A DNA stretch of 64,000 nucleotides, taken from positions 248,001-312,000 of the forward strand of contig JBGUBD010000005.1 of assembly GCA_041821185.1 (NCBI GenBank). Reading direction: 5' to 3'. This DNA is from Phycisphaerales bacterium AB-hyl4 (GTDB lineage Bacteria; Planctomycetota; Phycisphaerae; Phycisphaerales; Phycisphaeraceae). This document shows positions 42,507 through 51,700 of this stretch, one piece after another. The stretch's first letter is position 1. Each line of letters opens with the position of its first letter. The translations under genes and the position numbers were made by a program. The notes below the pieces were generated by a model that was not told the DNA's origin, ran no database searches, and saw only the letters and a list, made by a program, of their open reading frames with translations.

Positions 42507-43085
42507 ATGCCAAGACAGAAAGATATCCTTACAACCGGCGAAGTCGCTAAAGTCTGCAACGTCGCGCCGCGAACCGTTAGTAAATGGTTCGACTCCGGCC
42601 AACTGCGCGGCTACCGCATTCCCGGTTCCAAAGACCGACGCATCCCGGTCAGCTCACTGATCCGCTTCATGAAAGCGCATCAGATTCCGCTCGACGGTTT
42701 GCAGTCCGGTAACACGCGTGTACTCATCGTTGATGGCGAATCGGAAATCGTCGACGTGCTCAAGAAAGTGCTCGGCGAGCAGGCGAACTATGAAGTCCGC
42801 ACCGCCCACACCGGCTTCGCCGCCGGTCTTGAGTGTGAGAAGTACCGCCCGCACGTGATCCTCGTCGACATGCACCTGGCCGACGTTCGCGGTCAGGATG
42901 TGCTCAAGCTCGTCCGCGGCACCGACGACCTGCAGTTGACTAAGGTCATCGCCATGTCGGGCAAGCTCACCGACGGCCAGTCGCAACACCTGATCCAGGA
43001 AGGCTTCGACGGCTACCTTCGAAAGCCCTTCCACGTGCGCCAGGTGATCGAAGCCATCGAAGAAGCTACCGCGATCGTTTACTGA
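42507..43085 (+). CDS. Excisionase-type HTH plus receiver domain protein
   Basis: The product is 192 residues. Residues 1-60 form a MerR/excisionase-type helix-turn-helix (LTTGEVAKVCNVAPRTVSKW, then GYRIPGSKDRRIPVSSL). Residues 71-192 form a two-component receiver (RVLIVDGESEIVDVL, phospho-Asp121 in VILVDMHLAD, Ser151 in AMSG, Lys173 in LRKPF). The acidic pair that binds Mg reads D76-G-E78 instead of D-D. A DNA-binding domain ahead of the receiver is the reverse of the usual order. GGAGAAAGG precedes the ATG. It is closed by the terminator at 43115. The upstream gap (42251-42506) holds a 17-nt imperfect direct repeat (42296-42312 and 42439-42455). Confidence 0.88.
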   Translation: MPRQKDILTTGEVAKVCNVAPRTVSKWFDSGQLRGYRIPGSKDRRIPVSSLIRFMKAHQIPLDGLQSGNTRVLIVDGESEIVDVLKKVLGEQANYEVRTAHTGFAAGLECEKYRPHVILVDMHLADVRGQDVLKLVRGTDDLQLTKVIAMSGKLTDGQSQHLIQEGFDGYLRKPFHVRQVIEAIEEATAIVY

Positions 43086-43114
43086 TCAGGCCGGTGGAAA
43101 CCGACATCCTCACG

Positions 43115-43147
43115 AAGCCCAGGCATAGCCATGCCTGGGCTTTATTT
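43115..43147 (+). terminator. Terminator after the HTH-receiver gene
   Basis: AAGCCCAGGCAT (43115-43126), loop AGCC, ATGCCTGGGCTT (43131-43142), then TATTTAT: a perfect 12-bp stem. Confidence 0.88.
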
Positions 43148-43185
43148 ATGCGCACACGTAGAGAGGAGTAACCGACGGCACAATA

Positions 43186-43239
43186 AAGATCTTTTGGTCA
43201 TCAATACTATTGACAAAAAGGTCTTGAATAGTAGCATAT
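43186..43239 (+). promoter_or_regulatory. AT-rich dyad and promoter upstream of the Rrf2 gene
   Basis: AAGATCTTTTGGTCA (43186-43200) is roughly mirrored by TGACAAAAAGGTCTT (43211-43225), around the perfect dyad TCAATA-C-TATTGA (43201-43213). TTGACA (43210-43215) and GCATAT (43234-43239) form a promoter pair with 18-nt spacing. Base composition is strikingly AT-rich for this chromosome. Autoregulation by the Rrf2 protein is the obvious inference. Confidence 0.55.
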
Positions 43240-43338
43240 AGAGGCGCAAGGCAAGATCTTCGGGGTAATGAGTCCAATGATGGCGCATGATGCCGACCGG
43301 GTCATGCTGACATCATCACCTTGCGGCGGAGGTCGGCC

Positions 43339-43869
43339 ATGCTCGCATTATCGCAAACCGTGGGATACGCACTGTTGGCGCTGGTCTGTCTTGAGCCGCC
43401 CAAGGGTGCGTGGCGGGGCGGGGTGCAGATCGCCAAGGCCACCGGCGTACCCAAGCCTTACCTTTCCAAGATTCTCCACACGCTTGGTCGGGCGGGCATG
43501 ATCCGCACGAAGCGCGGGCTCGGCGGTGGGTTCACCCTTGCGCGGCCGGCCGAGGCGATCAGCGTCATGGACGTGGTCGAAGCGCTCGACGGCCGACCGT
43601 GGCAGTCGCGTTGCCTGCTGGGACTGAGCGACTGCTCTGACGAGCGGGCGTGCCCGGCGCATGCGATGTGGCGCGAGCAGCGGGCCGTCATTGAGCAGCA
43701 TTTGCGCAGCCTTACCCTGGCTGAGATCGCCCGCTTCGAGCATGGTGCACGCGGCTGGCTGACGAGCCAAGGCGTCGGCCGATCGGCCTTCGAACCGCAG
43801 GGCGATGGCTCGGGCGACCCCAACAGCGACGGCGTGTCGGCGGGGAAATCTTCTTCCGCCGCTGATTGA
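43339..43869 (+). CDS. Rrf2-family transcriptional regulator, probable Fe-S sensor
   Basis: The product is 176 residues. The N-terminal winged helix (LSQTVGYALLALVCL, VQIAKATGVPKPYLSKILHTL, GLGGGFTLARPAEAISVMDVV) is typical Rrf2. Three cysteines follow in C-x6-C-x5-C (RCLLGLSDCSDERACPAH), close to the IscR/NsrR spacing that holds a [2Fe-2S] or [4Fe-4S] cluster, so it may sense iron, oxygen or nitric oxide. An extra C-terminal tail of about 40 residues is Gly/Ser-rich. GGAGG lies 6 nt before ATG 43339. A dyad and promoter are upstream. The next gene (acyl-CoA synthetase) has its own promoter-like pair. Confidence 0.9.
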   Translation: MLALSQTVGYALLALVCLEPPKGAWRGGVQIAKATGVPKPYLSKILHTLGRAGMIRTKRGLGGGFTLARPAEAISVMDVVEALDGRPWQSRCLLGLSDCSDERACPAHAMWREQRAVIEQHLRSLTLAEIARFEHGARGWLTSQGVGRSAFEPQGDGSGDPNSDGVSAGKSSSAAD

Positions 43870-43882
43870 CGCCGCCGACTCG

Positions 43883-43911
43883 TCAACAATCCCCCTGGCC
43901 GAGCGTACAAT
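43883..43911 (+). promoter_or_regulatory. Promoter-like pair before the acyl-CoA synthetase gene
   Basis: TCAACA (43883-43888), a 17-nt spacer and TACAAT (43906-43911). The leader to the ATG is about 50 nt. Confidence 0.45.
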
Positions 43912-43967
43912 CGCTGACCAAGCGCCGCGCGGTCTTCCTCGCTGGATCAACTTGAAAGACCAGCAAC

Positions 43968-46757
43968 ATGCCCATCCCGCCGACCCAACTCGACCCCGCC
44001 CATGATTTGCTGAAAAGCGACGCGCCGCCATTGCAGGCCATCTTTCAACCGAGTACCGTCGCGGTCATCGGCGCCAGCGAAACCGCGGGCAGCGTCGGGC
44101 GAACGCTTCAGTGGAACCTGATGACCAATCCGTTCGGCGGCACGGTCTTTCCGGTTAATCCCAAGCGTGACAGCATCATGGGCATCAAGGCGTATGCCGC
44201 CATCGGCGATGTGCCCGCGGCGGTGGACCTGGCGCTGATCGCCACGCCAGCCGAGACCGTGCCGGGCCTGGTACAGGCGTGTGTGGATGCGGGGGTGAAG
44301 GCGGCGATCATCATCTCGGCTGGCTTTCGAGAAGTCGGCGAGGCCGGCGCGGCGCTGGAGCAGGAGATTCTCGCGATTGCTGCCGGGCGGATGCGGATCG
44401 TCGGGCCCAACTGTCTGGGGGTGATGAATCCGTACACCGGGCTTAACGCCACCTTCGCCGCCGACGCCGCCCAGCCGGGCCGAGTGGCATTTATCAGTCA
44501 GAGCGGTGCGCTGTGCACGGCTGTGCTCGACTGGGCCCGCCGCGAGGGTGTGGGTTTTTCGACCTTCGCGAGCATCGGCTCGATGCTCGACGTCGGGTGG
44601 GGCGATCTGATCGACCACCTCGGCGACGATCCGCACACCAAGAGCATCCTGCTTTACATGGAGTCGATCGGCGATGCGCGCAAGTTTCTCTCCGCGGCGC
44701 GCGAGGTGGCGTTGACCAAGCCGATCATCGTTATCAAGGCAGGGCGATCAGATGCCGCTGCTGCTGCCGCGGCGTCACATACCGGCACACTTGCCGGCTC
44801 GGACGATGTGCTCGACGCGGCGTTTCGTCGTACGGGCGTGCTGCGTGTCGATCGCTTGAGCGATCTGTTTCACATGGCGGAGGTGCTCGCCAAGCAGCCG
44901 CGGCCGGCGGGCAATCGGCTGACCATTCTCGCCAACGCCGGCGGGCCTGGCGTGCTCGCGACTGACGCATTGGTCGCCGGCGGCGGCCAGCTCGCCATGC
45001 TCAGCGACGAGACGCAGCAGCAGCTGCAGGCCATGCTCCCGCCGCACGCGAGCACGAGCAACCCTGTCGACATCCTCGGCGACGCCGACGCCGAGCGTTA
45101 TGCCCGCGCGTTTGAGGTTGTCGCCGCCGACCCGGGCAGCGATGGCCTGCTGGTGATCCTCACGCCACAGGCGATGACGGACCCGACGCGTACCGCCGAG
45201 CGGCTGAAGACGGTGGCCAGGCCGGGCAATAAGCCGGTGATCATGAGTTGGATGGGCGCGGGCATGGTCGAGGCCGGCCGGGAGATTCTCAACCGGGCCG
45301 ACGTGCCCACCTTTGATTTTCCCGACCAGGCAGCTCGCGTTTTCAACTATATGTGGCGGTACAGCTACAACCTCAACGGGCTTTACGAGACGCCGACGTT
45401 GACGGACGACATTTCCCCGGCCGACGACGCGGACCGTCAGCAGCGAGCCGACCGCATCATCCGCGAAGCCCGCGAGGCCGGGCAGACCATTCTTACCGAG
45501 CTCGCGTCGAAGCAGCTTTTGTCGGTGTACGACATCCCCGTGCTGGAAACACATCACGCCGAGTCGGCCGACGCGGCAGTCGCGCACGCCGCATCGCTTG
45601 GCTACCCGGTGGCGTTGAAGCTGCACTCGCATACGTTGACGCACAAAAGCGACGTTGGCGGTGTGAAGCTGAGCCTGCCTGATGCCGACGCGGTCCGCGA
45701 AGCGTTTGACGCGATTCGTGACGCGGTGGCTGAAAAGGCGGGGGCTGAGCATTTTCAAGGCGTCACCGTGCAGCCGATGGTGGCAGGGCATGCGTATGAG
45801 TTGATCGTGGGTTCGAGTCTCGATGCGCAGTTCGGGCCTGTGATTCTGTTCGGCCTGGGGGGTGAGTTGGTGGAGCTGTTTCGTGATCGGGCGCTTGCCT
45901 TGCCGCCGCTGAACCAGACGCTAGCCCGGCGGATGATGGAGCAGACGAAGATATACACGGCTTTGCGTGGCGTGCGCGGCCGCAAGGCGGTGGATCTAGC
46001 GGCGCTGGAGCAGTTGCTCGTGCGGTTCAGCCGGTTTGTGGTGGAGCAGCCGTGGGTGAAGGAGATCGACATTAACCCGCTGCGCGTGTCGGCGGAGGGG
46101 ATGGTGGCGTTGGATGCGCGGGTCGTGCTGCACACGGCGGAGATGGACGAGGCGGCGCTGCCTCGGCCGGTGGTTCGGCCATACCCGGTGCAGTATGTCG
46201 AGCGCTGGCAGGCGGCGGACGGCACATCGTTGACGTTGCGGCCGATTCGTCCGGAAGACGAACCTTTGATGGTACGTTTCCATGAGACGCTGTCGGAGCA
46301 TACTGTTTACATGCGCTATTTCCATCCGATCCACCTCTCGCAGCGTGTGTCGCACGATCGGCTGTCGCGGCTGTGTTACGTGGACTATGACCGGCAGATC
46401 GCGATGGTCGCCGAGCGTCGCGATGCCGACACGGGCGAGCGGCAGTTGCTCGGCGTCGGCCGACTGACCCGCCTGCCGGGGACGAATCGGGCGGAGTACG
46501 CCGTGCTGGTGTCCGATGCGTTCCAGCATCAAGGGCTGGGCACGGAGTTGCTGCGTCGGCTGGTGGAGATCGCGCGGGCCGAGGGCGTGGCTGTGCTTGA
46601 GGCGGACATCCTGCCATACAACCATGCGATGCAGAAGGTGAGCAAGCGTTTGGGCTTTACGCTCAACCGATCTGACGAGGATCACACGATCAAAGCGACC
46701 CTGGACTTCCGCCGTTCGGCCGAGGGGGTGTTGCCTTTTGGCGATAATCGCCGATGA
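43968..46757 (+). CDS. ADP-forming acyl-CoA synthetase (acetate-CoA ligase type) fused to GNAT acetyltransferase
   Basis: The product is 929 residues. Domain order: CoA-binding Rossmann ([20 protein letters not shown]), succinyl-CoA-ligase-like domains ([28 protein letters not shown] with the phospho-His), ATP-grasp ([31 protein letters not shown]) and a C-terminal GNAT domain (about 745-929; [36 protein letters not shown]). This is the Pat/PatZ (YfiQ) layout, which acetylates lysines of metabolic enzymes. Here the ligase half keeps its active His, so it may also be a working ligase. It lies downstream of the Rrf2 gene and 58 bp before pckG. ATG 43968 has no strong Shine-Dalgarno. Confidence 0.92.
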   Translation: MPIPPTQLDPAHDLLKSDAPPLQAIFQPSTVAVIGASETAGSVGRTLQWNLMTNPFGGTVFPVNPKRDSIMGIKAYAAIGDVPAAVDLALIATPAETVPGLVQACVDAGVKAAIIISAGFREVGEAGAALEQEILAIAAGRMRIVGPNCLGVMNPYTGLNATFAADAAQPGRVAFISQSGALCTAVLDWARREGVGFSTFASIGSMLDVGWGDLIDHLGDDPHTKSILLYMESIGDARKFLSAAREVALTKPIIVIKAGRSDAAAAAAASHTGTLAGSDDVLDAAFRRTGVLRVDRLSDLFHMAEVLAKQPRPAGNRLTILANAGGPGVLATDALVAGGGQLAMLSDETQQQLQAMLPPHASTSNPVDILGDADAERYARAFEVVAADPGSDGLLVILTPQAMTDPTRTAERLKTVARPGNKPVIMSWMGAGMVEAGREILNRADVPTFDFPDQAARVFNYMWRYSYNLNGLYETPTLTDDISPADDADRQQRADRIIREAREAGQTILTELASKQLLSVYDIPVLETHHAESADAAVAHAASLGYPVALKLHSHTLTHKSDVGGVKLSLPDADAVREAFDAIRDAVAEKAGAEHFQGVTVQPMVAGHAYELIVGSSLDAQFGPVILFGLGGELVELFRDRALALPPLNQTLARRMMEQTKIYTALRGVRGRKAVDLAALEQLLVRFSRFVVEQPWVKEIDINPLRVSAEGMVALDARVVLHTAEMDEAALPRPVVRPYPVQYVERWQAADGTSLTLRPIRPEDEPLMVRFHETLSEHTVYMRYFHPIHLSQRVSHDRLSRLCYVDYDRQIAMVAERRDADTGERQLLGVGRLTRLPGTNRAEYAVLVSDAFQHQGLGTELLRRLVEIARAEGVAVLEADILPYNHAMQKVSKRLGFTLNRSDEDHTIKATLDFRRSAEGVLPFGDNRR

Positions 46758-46815
46758 TGCCAAGGGCAGGCCGAGTCCTGTTCGTAGCGGAACGTCAATG
46801 TTGAAGGAGTCTGAG

Positions 46816-48624
46816 ATGATCACGAATAAAGCCACCCTCACCGATCGCAGCGTTGCCAAGCCCCCGGCTGCGGCGAATCACTACGTACTTGAATGGATCG
46901 AAGAGCAGGTCGAGCAATGCCAGCCGGACCGGGTCGTCTGGTGCGATGGCAGCGACGCCGAGCGCGAGCGTCTGCTCGCCCAGGGGGTGGAGGAAGGCGT
47001 GTTCATTCGCCTGAACCAGGAAAAACTGCCCGGCTGCTACTACCACCGCTCCAATTCCAACGACGTCGCGCGGACGGAGCATCTGACGTTCATCTGCACG
47101 CCGCACGACGACATGTCGGGGCCGACCAACAACTGGATGGACGACAAAGACGCGTACGCCAAGCTCGGCAAGCTGTTCGCCGGCTGCATGAAAGGACGCA
47201 CGATGTACGTCGTGCCCTTCGTCATGGGGCCCATCGGTTCGCCGCTGGCGAAGGTCGGCGTGCAGTTGACCGACTCGCTCTACGTCGCGGTGAACATGGG
47301 CATCATGACCCGCATGGGCGACGTCGCCTGGAAAGAACTTGGCGAAAGCGACGAGTTCACCCGGTGTCTGCACTCGATCGGCGAGCTCGATCCCGAACGC
47401 CGATACATCTGCCACTTCCCGCTGGACAACACCATCTGGAGCTTCGGCTCAGGCTACGGCGGCAACGCGCTGCTGGGCAAGAAATGCCTCTCGCTTCGCA
47501 TCGCCAGCTTCCTTGGCATGCAGCAGGGCTGGATGGCGGAGCACATGATGCTCATGGGCATCGAAACGCCCAGTGGCGAGAAGACCTACATCACCGGAGC
47601 GTTCCCCAGCGCGTGTGGCAAGACAAACTTCGCCATGCTCGTACCGCCTAAGAAGTATCGCGACGAAGGCTGGAAGATCACCACCGTCGGCGACGACATC
47701 GTCTGGATGTGGGTCGATGAAAAGAGCGGCAGGCTGCGAGCCATCAACCCCGAAACCGGCTACTTCGGCGTCGCGCCCGGCACGAACGACAAGTCCAACC
47801 CCAACGCCATGGCGTCGATCTCGAAGAACACCATCTACACCAACGTCGCCCTGCTGCCCGACGGCGATGTGTGGTGGGAAGGCAAGACGAAGCAGCCGCC
47901 CGCCGAGGCCATCGACTGGAAGGGCGACCCCTGGACGCCCGACAAGGGGACGCCCGCTGCGCATCCCAACAGCCGATTCACCGCGCCGATGGAAAACAAC
48001 CCCGTGCTCGACCCGAAGGTGCACGACCCCAACGGCGTGGAAGTTTCGGGCATCCTCTTCGGCGGCCGACGCAGCAACGTCATCCCGCTTGTCTATCAGG
48101 CGTTTAACTGGATTCACGGCGTGTATATCGGCGCGACGCTCGGCTCGGAAACCACCGCCGCCGCGACCGGGAAAACCGGCGTCGTGCGACGCGATCCGAT
48201 GGCCATGCTGCCGTTCATTGGCTACAACGCCTGCGACTATCTGCGGCATTGGTTCCGAATGCGAAAACAGATGAAAGACTGCCCGCGTATGTTCGCTGTC
48301 AATTGGTTCCGCAAAGATGAGGATGGCAATTTCATCTGGCCGGGCTTCAGTGAAAACATGCGCGTGCTCAAGTGGGTTGTCGACCGATGCCGCGGCCGGG
48401 CGTATGCCATCGAATCGCCGCTGGGCTGGACGCCACGCCTCGATGACTTCGACCTCGAAGGCTTGGATGACTTCACACCCGAAGACTTCAAACGGCTGCA
48501 ATCACCGAACCCGGAAGACGTCAAGCGCGAAATGCTGTCACAGGAAGAACTGTTCCTCAAACTCGCGGGCGACCTGCCAAAGGAAATTGTCTTCCAGCGC
48601 GAACTTTTGATCAGTCGGCTGTGA
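46816..48624 (+). CDS. pckG: Phosphoenolpyruvate carboxykinase (GTP)
   Basis: This is a 602-residue gluconeogenic enzyme converting oxaloacetate and GTP to PEP. GTP-type motifs are TGAFPSACGKTNFAM (P-loop with the hyper-reactive Cys), PGCYYHRSNSNDVAR (substrate Arg/Tyr), GGNALLGKKCLSLR and the late NWFRKDEDGNFIWPGFSEN loop that distinguishes GTP from ATP enzymes. ATG 46816 is chosen because AAGGAG lies 6 nt upstream; upstream ATGs at 46798 and 46738 lack it. A GACGGCAGG hairpin follows the stop. Confidence 0.97.
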   Translation: MITNKATLTDRSVAKPPAAANHYVLEWIEEQVEQCQPDRVVWCDGSDAERERLLAQGVEEGVFIRLNQEKLPGCYYHRSNSNDVARTEHLTFICTPHDDMSGPTNNWMDDKDAYAKLGKLFAGCMKGRTMYVVPFVMGPIGSPLAKVGVQLTDSLYVAVNMGIMTRMGDVAWKELGESDEFTRCLHSIGELDPERRYICHFPLDNTIWSFGSGYGGNALLGKKCLSLRIASFLGMQQGWMAEHMMLMGIETPSGEKTYITGAFPSACGKTNFAMLVPPKKYRDEGWKITTVGDDIVWMWVDEKSGRLRAINPETGYFGVAPGTNDKSNPNAMASISKNTIYTNVALLPDGDVWWEGKTKQPPAEAIDWKGDPWTPDKGTPAAHPNSRFTAPMENNPVLDPKVHDPNGVEVSGILFGGRRSNVIPLVYQAFNWIHGVYIGATLGSETTAAATGKTGVVRRDPMAMLPFIGYNACDYLRHWFRMRKQMKDCPRMFAVNWFRKDEDGNFIWPGFSENMRVLKWVVDRCRGRAYAIESPLGWTPRLDDFDLEGLDDFTPEDFKRLQSPNPEDVKREMLSQEELFLKLAGDLPKEIVFQRELLISRL

Positions 48625-48648
48625 GCAATGTTTTAGGATTTAAAATTC

Positions 48649-48678
48649 CCTGCCGTCGCGTTTGCGCGTGACGGCAGG
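48649..48678 (+). terminator. Hairpin after pckG
   Basis: CCTGCCGTC (48649-48657) and GACGGCAGG (48670-48678) form a 9-bp stem, with inner GCG/CGC pairs. There is no T-run, so termination is only likely. The rest of the 186-bp gap before the ATPase shows nothing else. Confidence 0.5.
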
Positions 48679-48810
48679 CTTACCTGCCCCGAACCCTCGC
48701 TTTATCTGACAAAACAATGGCATGAGGGGACCGCCAGCGCCGTCAACCCACCGGCCGCAACGGGTCAGTCCACCGCAATACGCAAGTGATTCGGAGAAAG
48801 CGAGACGAGT

Positions 48811-51603
48811 ATGGATGAGCCGACCCAACACCCTCCCGCCCCGGCTCCCGCGACCACAACGCCCTGGCATACGCGCGAACCCGACGAAGTCTTCAACAAA
48901 CTCGACACGCGACCGGAAGGCCTCACCGCCGAAGAAGCCAGTCGCCGCCTCGAAAAGCATGGCCCCAACCGCCTCAAACCGCCACACCAACGCACCGCGC
49001 TCCAACGCTTTCTCACACAGTTTCACAACGTGCTGATTTACGTCCTGATCGTTGCGGGCGTGGTGACGACCATCCTCGCGCTGTTCGGCGATCGCGGCCA
49101 CTTCGTCGACGCGGGTGTGATCTTCGCCGTCGTCATCATCAACGCCATCATCGGTTTCGTCCAGGAAGGCAAGGCCGAGCGCGCCCTCGACGCCATCCGC
49201 CACATGCTCAGCCCCGAGGCCACCGTCCTCCGCGACGGCGAACGCCACACCATCCCCGCCGAGCAGATCGTGCCCGGCGATATCGTTGCGCTGTCCAGCG
49301 GCGACAAAGTGCCCGCCGACCTTCGCCTGTTCCGCACACGCGATCTGCGCATTGATGAAGCGGTGCTCACCGGCGAATCCGTGCCGGTCGATAAAACCAC
49401 CGACACCGCCGAGCCCGAGGCAGCGGTGGGCGATCGGCCGGGCATGGCCTTCTCCAGTGCACTGGTCACCTCTGGGCAGGGGCTCGGCATTGTCGTCGGC
49501 ACGAGCGAAGACACGGAGATCGGCCGCATCAGCGAACTGCTCAGCGAAGTGCAGACGCTTACCACCCCGCTGCTGGAACAGATCCGAACGTTCGGCCACG
49601 TGCTCACCGGCATCATCCTCGCGCTCGCCGCGTTCACCTTCGCCTTCGGTGCGTTCTACTGGAACGAGCCGTGGTCGGACATGTTCCTCGCCGCCGTCGG
49701 CCTCGCCGTCGCCGCGATTCCCGAAGGCCTGCCCGCCATCCTCACCATCACGCTCGCAATCGGCGTGCAGCGCATGGCCAGACGCAACGCCATCATCCGC
49801 CACCTGCCCGCCGTCGATACGCTTGGCTCGATCACCGTCATCTGTTCCGACAAGACGGGCACGCTCACCCGCAATGAAATGACCGTGCAGACCATCGCCG
49901 CCGCCGACCAACGCTACCGCGTCACCGGCGTCGGCTACGCGCCCGACGGCGGCTTCCAACTCGAAGCCAGCGACGACAACAACACGCTCGATAACCTCGA
50001 CGACAACCACCACCACCTCACCCAGCTGCTCCGCGCAGGCCTGCTGTGCAACGACGCTCGACTGCTCCACGAAGACAGTCAGTGGCATATGCAAGGCGAC
50101 CCCACCGAAGGCGCGCTGCTCACCGCCGCCGCCAAAGCCCAACTCGACCGCGATGCCCTGCGCAAGCAACTGCCGCGCACCGACGCCATCCCCTTCGAGT
50201 CAGAACACAAGTTCATGGCTACCCTTCACCACGACCACGAAGGCCACGGCCTCATCTACCTCAAAGGCGCCCCCGAAGTCGTCCTCCAACGATGCTCACA
50301 CCTCGCCCCCCAAAGCAGCCCATCTTCAGATGCACTACCTACTACCGACGACCTTCAACCGCTCGATCGCGAGGCCTGGCATGAAACCGTGAAGGGGATC
50401 GCGGGTAAGGGGCAGCGATTGCTCGCACTCGCCTACAAGCCCACCACGACAGACCATCATCAACTTAAGTTCAATGATGTTGAAAGCGACATGATCCTGC
50501 TCGGCGTGGTCGGCATCATCGACCCGCCGCGCGACGAAGCCATCGCCGCGATTCACGACTGCAAGCAGGCCGGCATTCGCGTAAAGATGATCACCGGCGA
50601 CCACGCGCTCACCGCCAAAGTCATCGGCAAAGCATTGGGCATCGGCGACGGCGAACGCGCCCTGACCGGCGCCGAACTCGACCGCATGTCCGAAGATGAA
50701 CTCAAGCAGGCCGCGAACGATGTCGACGTGTTCGCCCGCGTCAGCCCCGAGCATAAACTCCGCCTCGTCGAAGCGGTGCAAAGCCATCGGCAGATAGTCG
50801 CCATGACCGGCGATGGGGTGAACGACGCGCCCGCGCTCAAGCGCGCCGACGTCGGCGTCGCCATGGGCATCAAAGGCACGGAAGTCTCTAAAGAAGCGAG
50901 CGACATGGTGCTCGCCGACGACAACTTTGCTTCCATCGCCAGCGCGGTTGAAGAGGGACGCACGGTCTATGACAACATCCGCAAGGCGATCCTCTTCCTC
51001 CTGCCGACCAACGGCGGACAGTCGCTGGTGATCATCGCGGCGGTGATGCTCGGCTTTGCGCTGCCCATCACGCCGGTGCAGATTCTGTGGGTCAACATGG
51101 TCGTCGCCGTCACGTTGGGCCTGGCGTTGGCGTTCGAACCCAGCGAAGCGAACGTGATGCGCCGCCCGCCGCGCAAGCCCCGCGAAGCGCTGTTGTCACT
51201 GTATTTTCTCTGGCGAATCGCGATTGTTTCGCTGCTGCTCTGGGGGGTGACGTTCGGCCTGTTCATGGTCATGCGTGAGGTCTTCAACGCCGAGCTTCCG
51301 CTGGCCCGTACGGTCGCGGTCAATGCGCTGGTGGTCAGCTCGGTGTTCTACCTGTTCAACGCTCGTTACATCACCGCGCCGTCGTTCAACCGCGAGGGCA
51401 TCTTCGGCAGCAGATGGGTCTGGCTCGCGGTCGTGCTCGTGCTGACGCTTCAGATGCTTTACACCTACCTGCCGATCGCTGAGCGGTTGTTTGACACCGT
51501 TCCGTTGAACGTGTGGCATTGGCTGATGATTCTGCCCGCCGGCGTGGCGATTTTTGCCATCGTGGAACTGGAAAAGAAAGTCGCACGAAATTGGCACAGT
51601 TAA
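48811..51603 (+). CDS. P-type cation-transporting ATPase (type II)
   Basis: The product is 930 residues. An N-terminal cation-ATPase domain (EVFNKLDTRPEGLTAEEASR) is followed by paired helices. The actuator has VLTGESVPVDKT. The M4 motif is AAIPEGLPAILT, and the phosphorylation site is CSDKTGTLTRNE. The nucleotide-binding domain has MKGAP-like YLKGAPEV, the hinge is MTGDGVNDAPALKRADVGVAMG, and six C-terminal helices follow. PEGLP in M4 is shared by Ca2+ and Na+/K+-type pumps, so a Ca2+ or Na+ pump is most likely. The ribosome-binding site is GGAG, rather far upstream at 48795. It lies 97 bp before the SLC13 gene. Confidence 0.94.
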   Translation: MDEPTQHPPAPAPATTTPWHTREPDEVFNKLDTRPEGLTAEEASRRLEKHGPNRLKPPHQRTALQRFLTQFHNVLIYVLIVAGVVTTILALFGDRGHFVDAGVIFAVVIINAIIGFVQEGKAERALDAIRHMLSPEATVLRDGERHTIPAEQIVPGDIVALSSGDKVPADLRLFRTRDLRIDEAVLTGESVPVDKTTDTAEPEAAVGDRPGMAFSSALVTSGQGLGIVVGTSEDTEIGRISELLSEVQTLTTPLLEQIRTFGHVLTGIILALAAFTFAFGAFYWNEPWSDMFLAAVGLAVAAIPEGLPAILTITLAIGVQRMARRNAIIRHLPAVDTLGSITVICSDKTGTLTRNEMTVQTIAAADQRYRVTGVGYAPDGGFQLEASDDNNTLDNLDDNHHHLTQLLRAGLLCNDARLLHEDSQWHMQGDPTEGALLTAAAKAQLDRDALRKQLPRTDAIPFESEHKFMATLHHDHEGHGLIYLKGAPEVVLQRCSHLAPQSSPSSDALPTTDDLQPLDREAWHETVKGIAGKGQRLLALAYKPTTTDHHQLKFNDVESDMILLGVVGIIDPPRDEAIAAIHDCKQAGIRVKMITGDHALTAKVIGKALGIGDGERALTGAELDRMSEDELKQAANDVDVFARVSPEHKLRLVEAVQSHRQIVAMTGDGVNDAPALKRADVGVAMGIKGTEVSKEASDMVLADDNFASIASAVEEGRTVYDNIRKAILFLLPTNGGQSLVIIAAVMLGFALPITPVQILWVNMVVAVTLGLALAFEPSEANVMRRPPRKPREALLSLYFLWRIAIVSLLLWGVTFGLFMVMREVFNAELPLARTVAVNALVVSSVFYLFNARYITAPSFNREGIFGSRWVWLAVVLVLTLQMLYTYLPIAERLFDTVPLNVWHWLMILPAGVAIFAIVELEKKVARNWHS

Positions 51604-51700
51604 GCTGCCTGCGAAATGGATGTCGCGTCCCGCTGCCGACCGCATCCGAAACAAATAGCCTGCCTGAAATCCCCGCAACACGCCTACCCGAGTCCCACCC

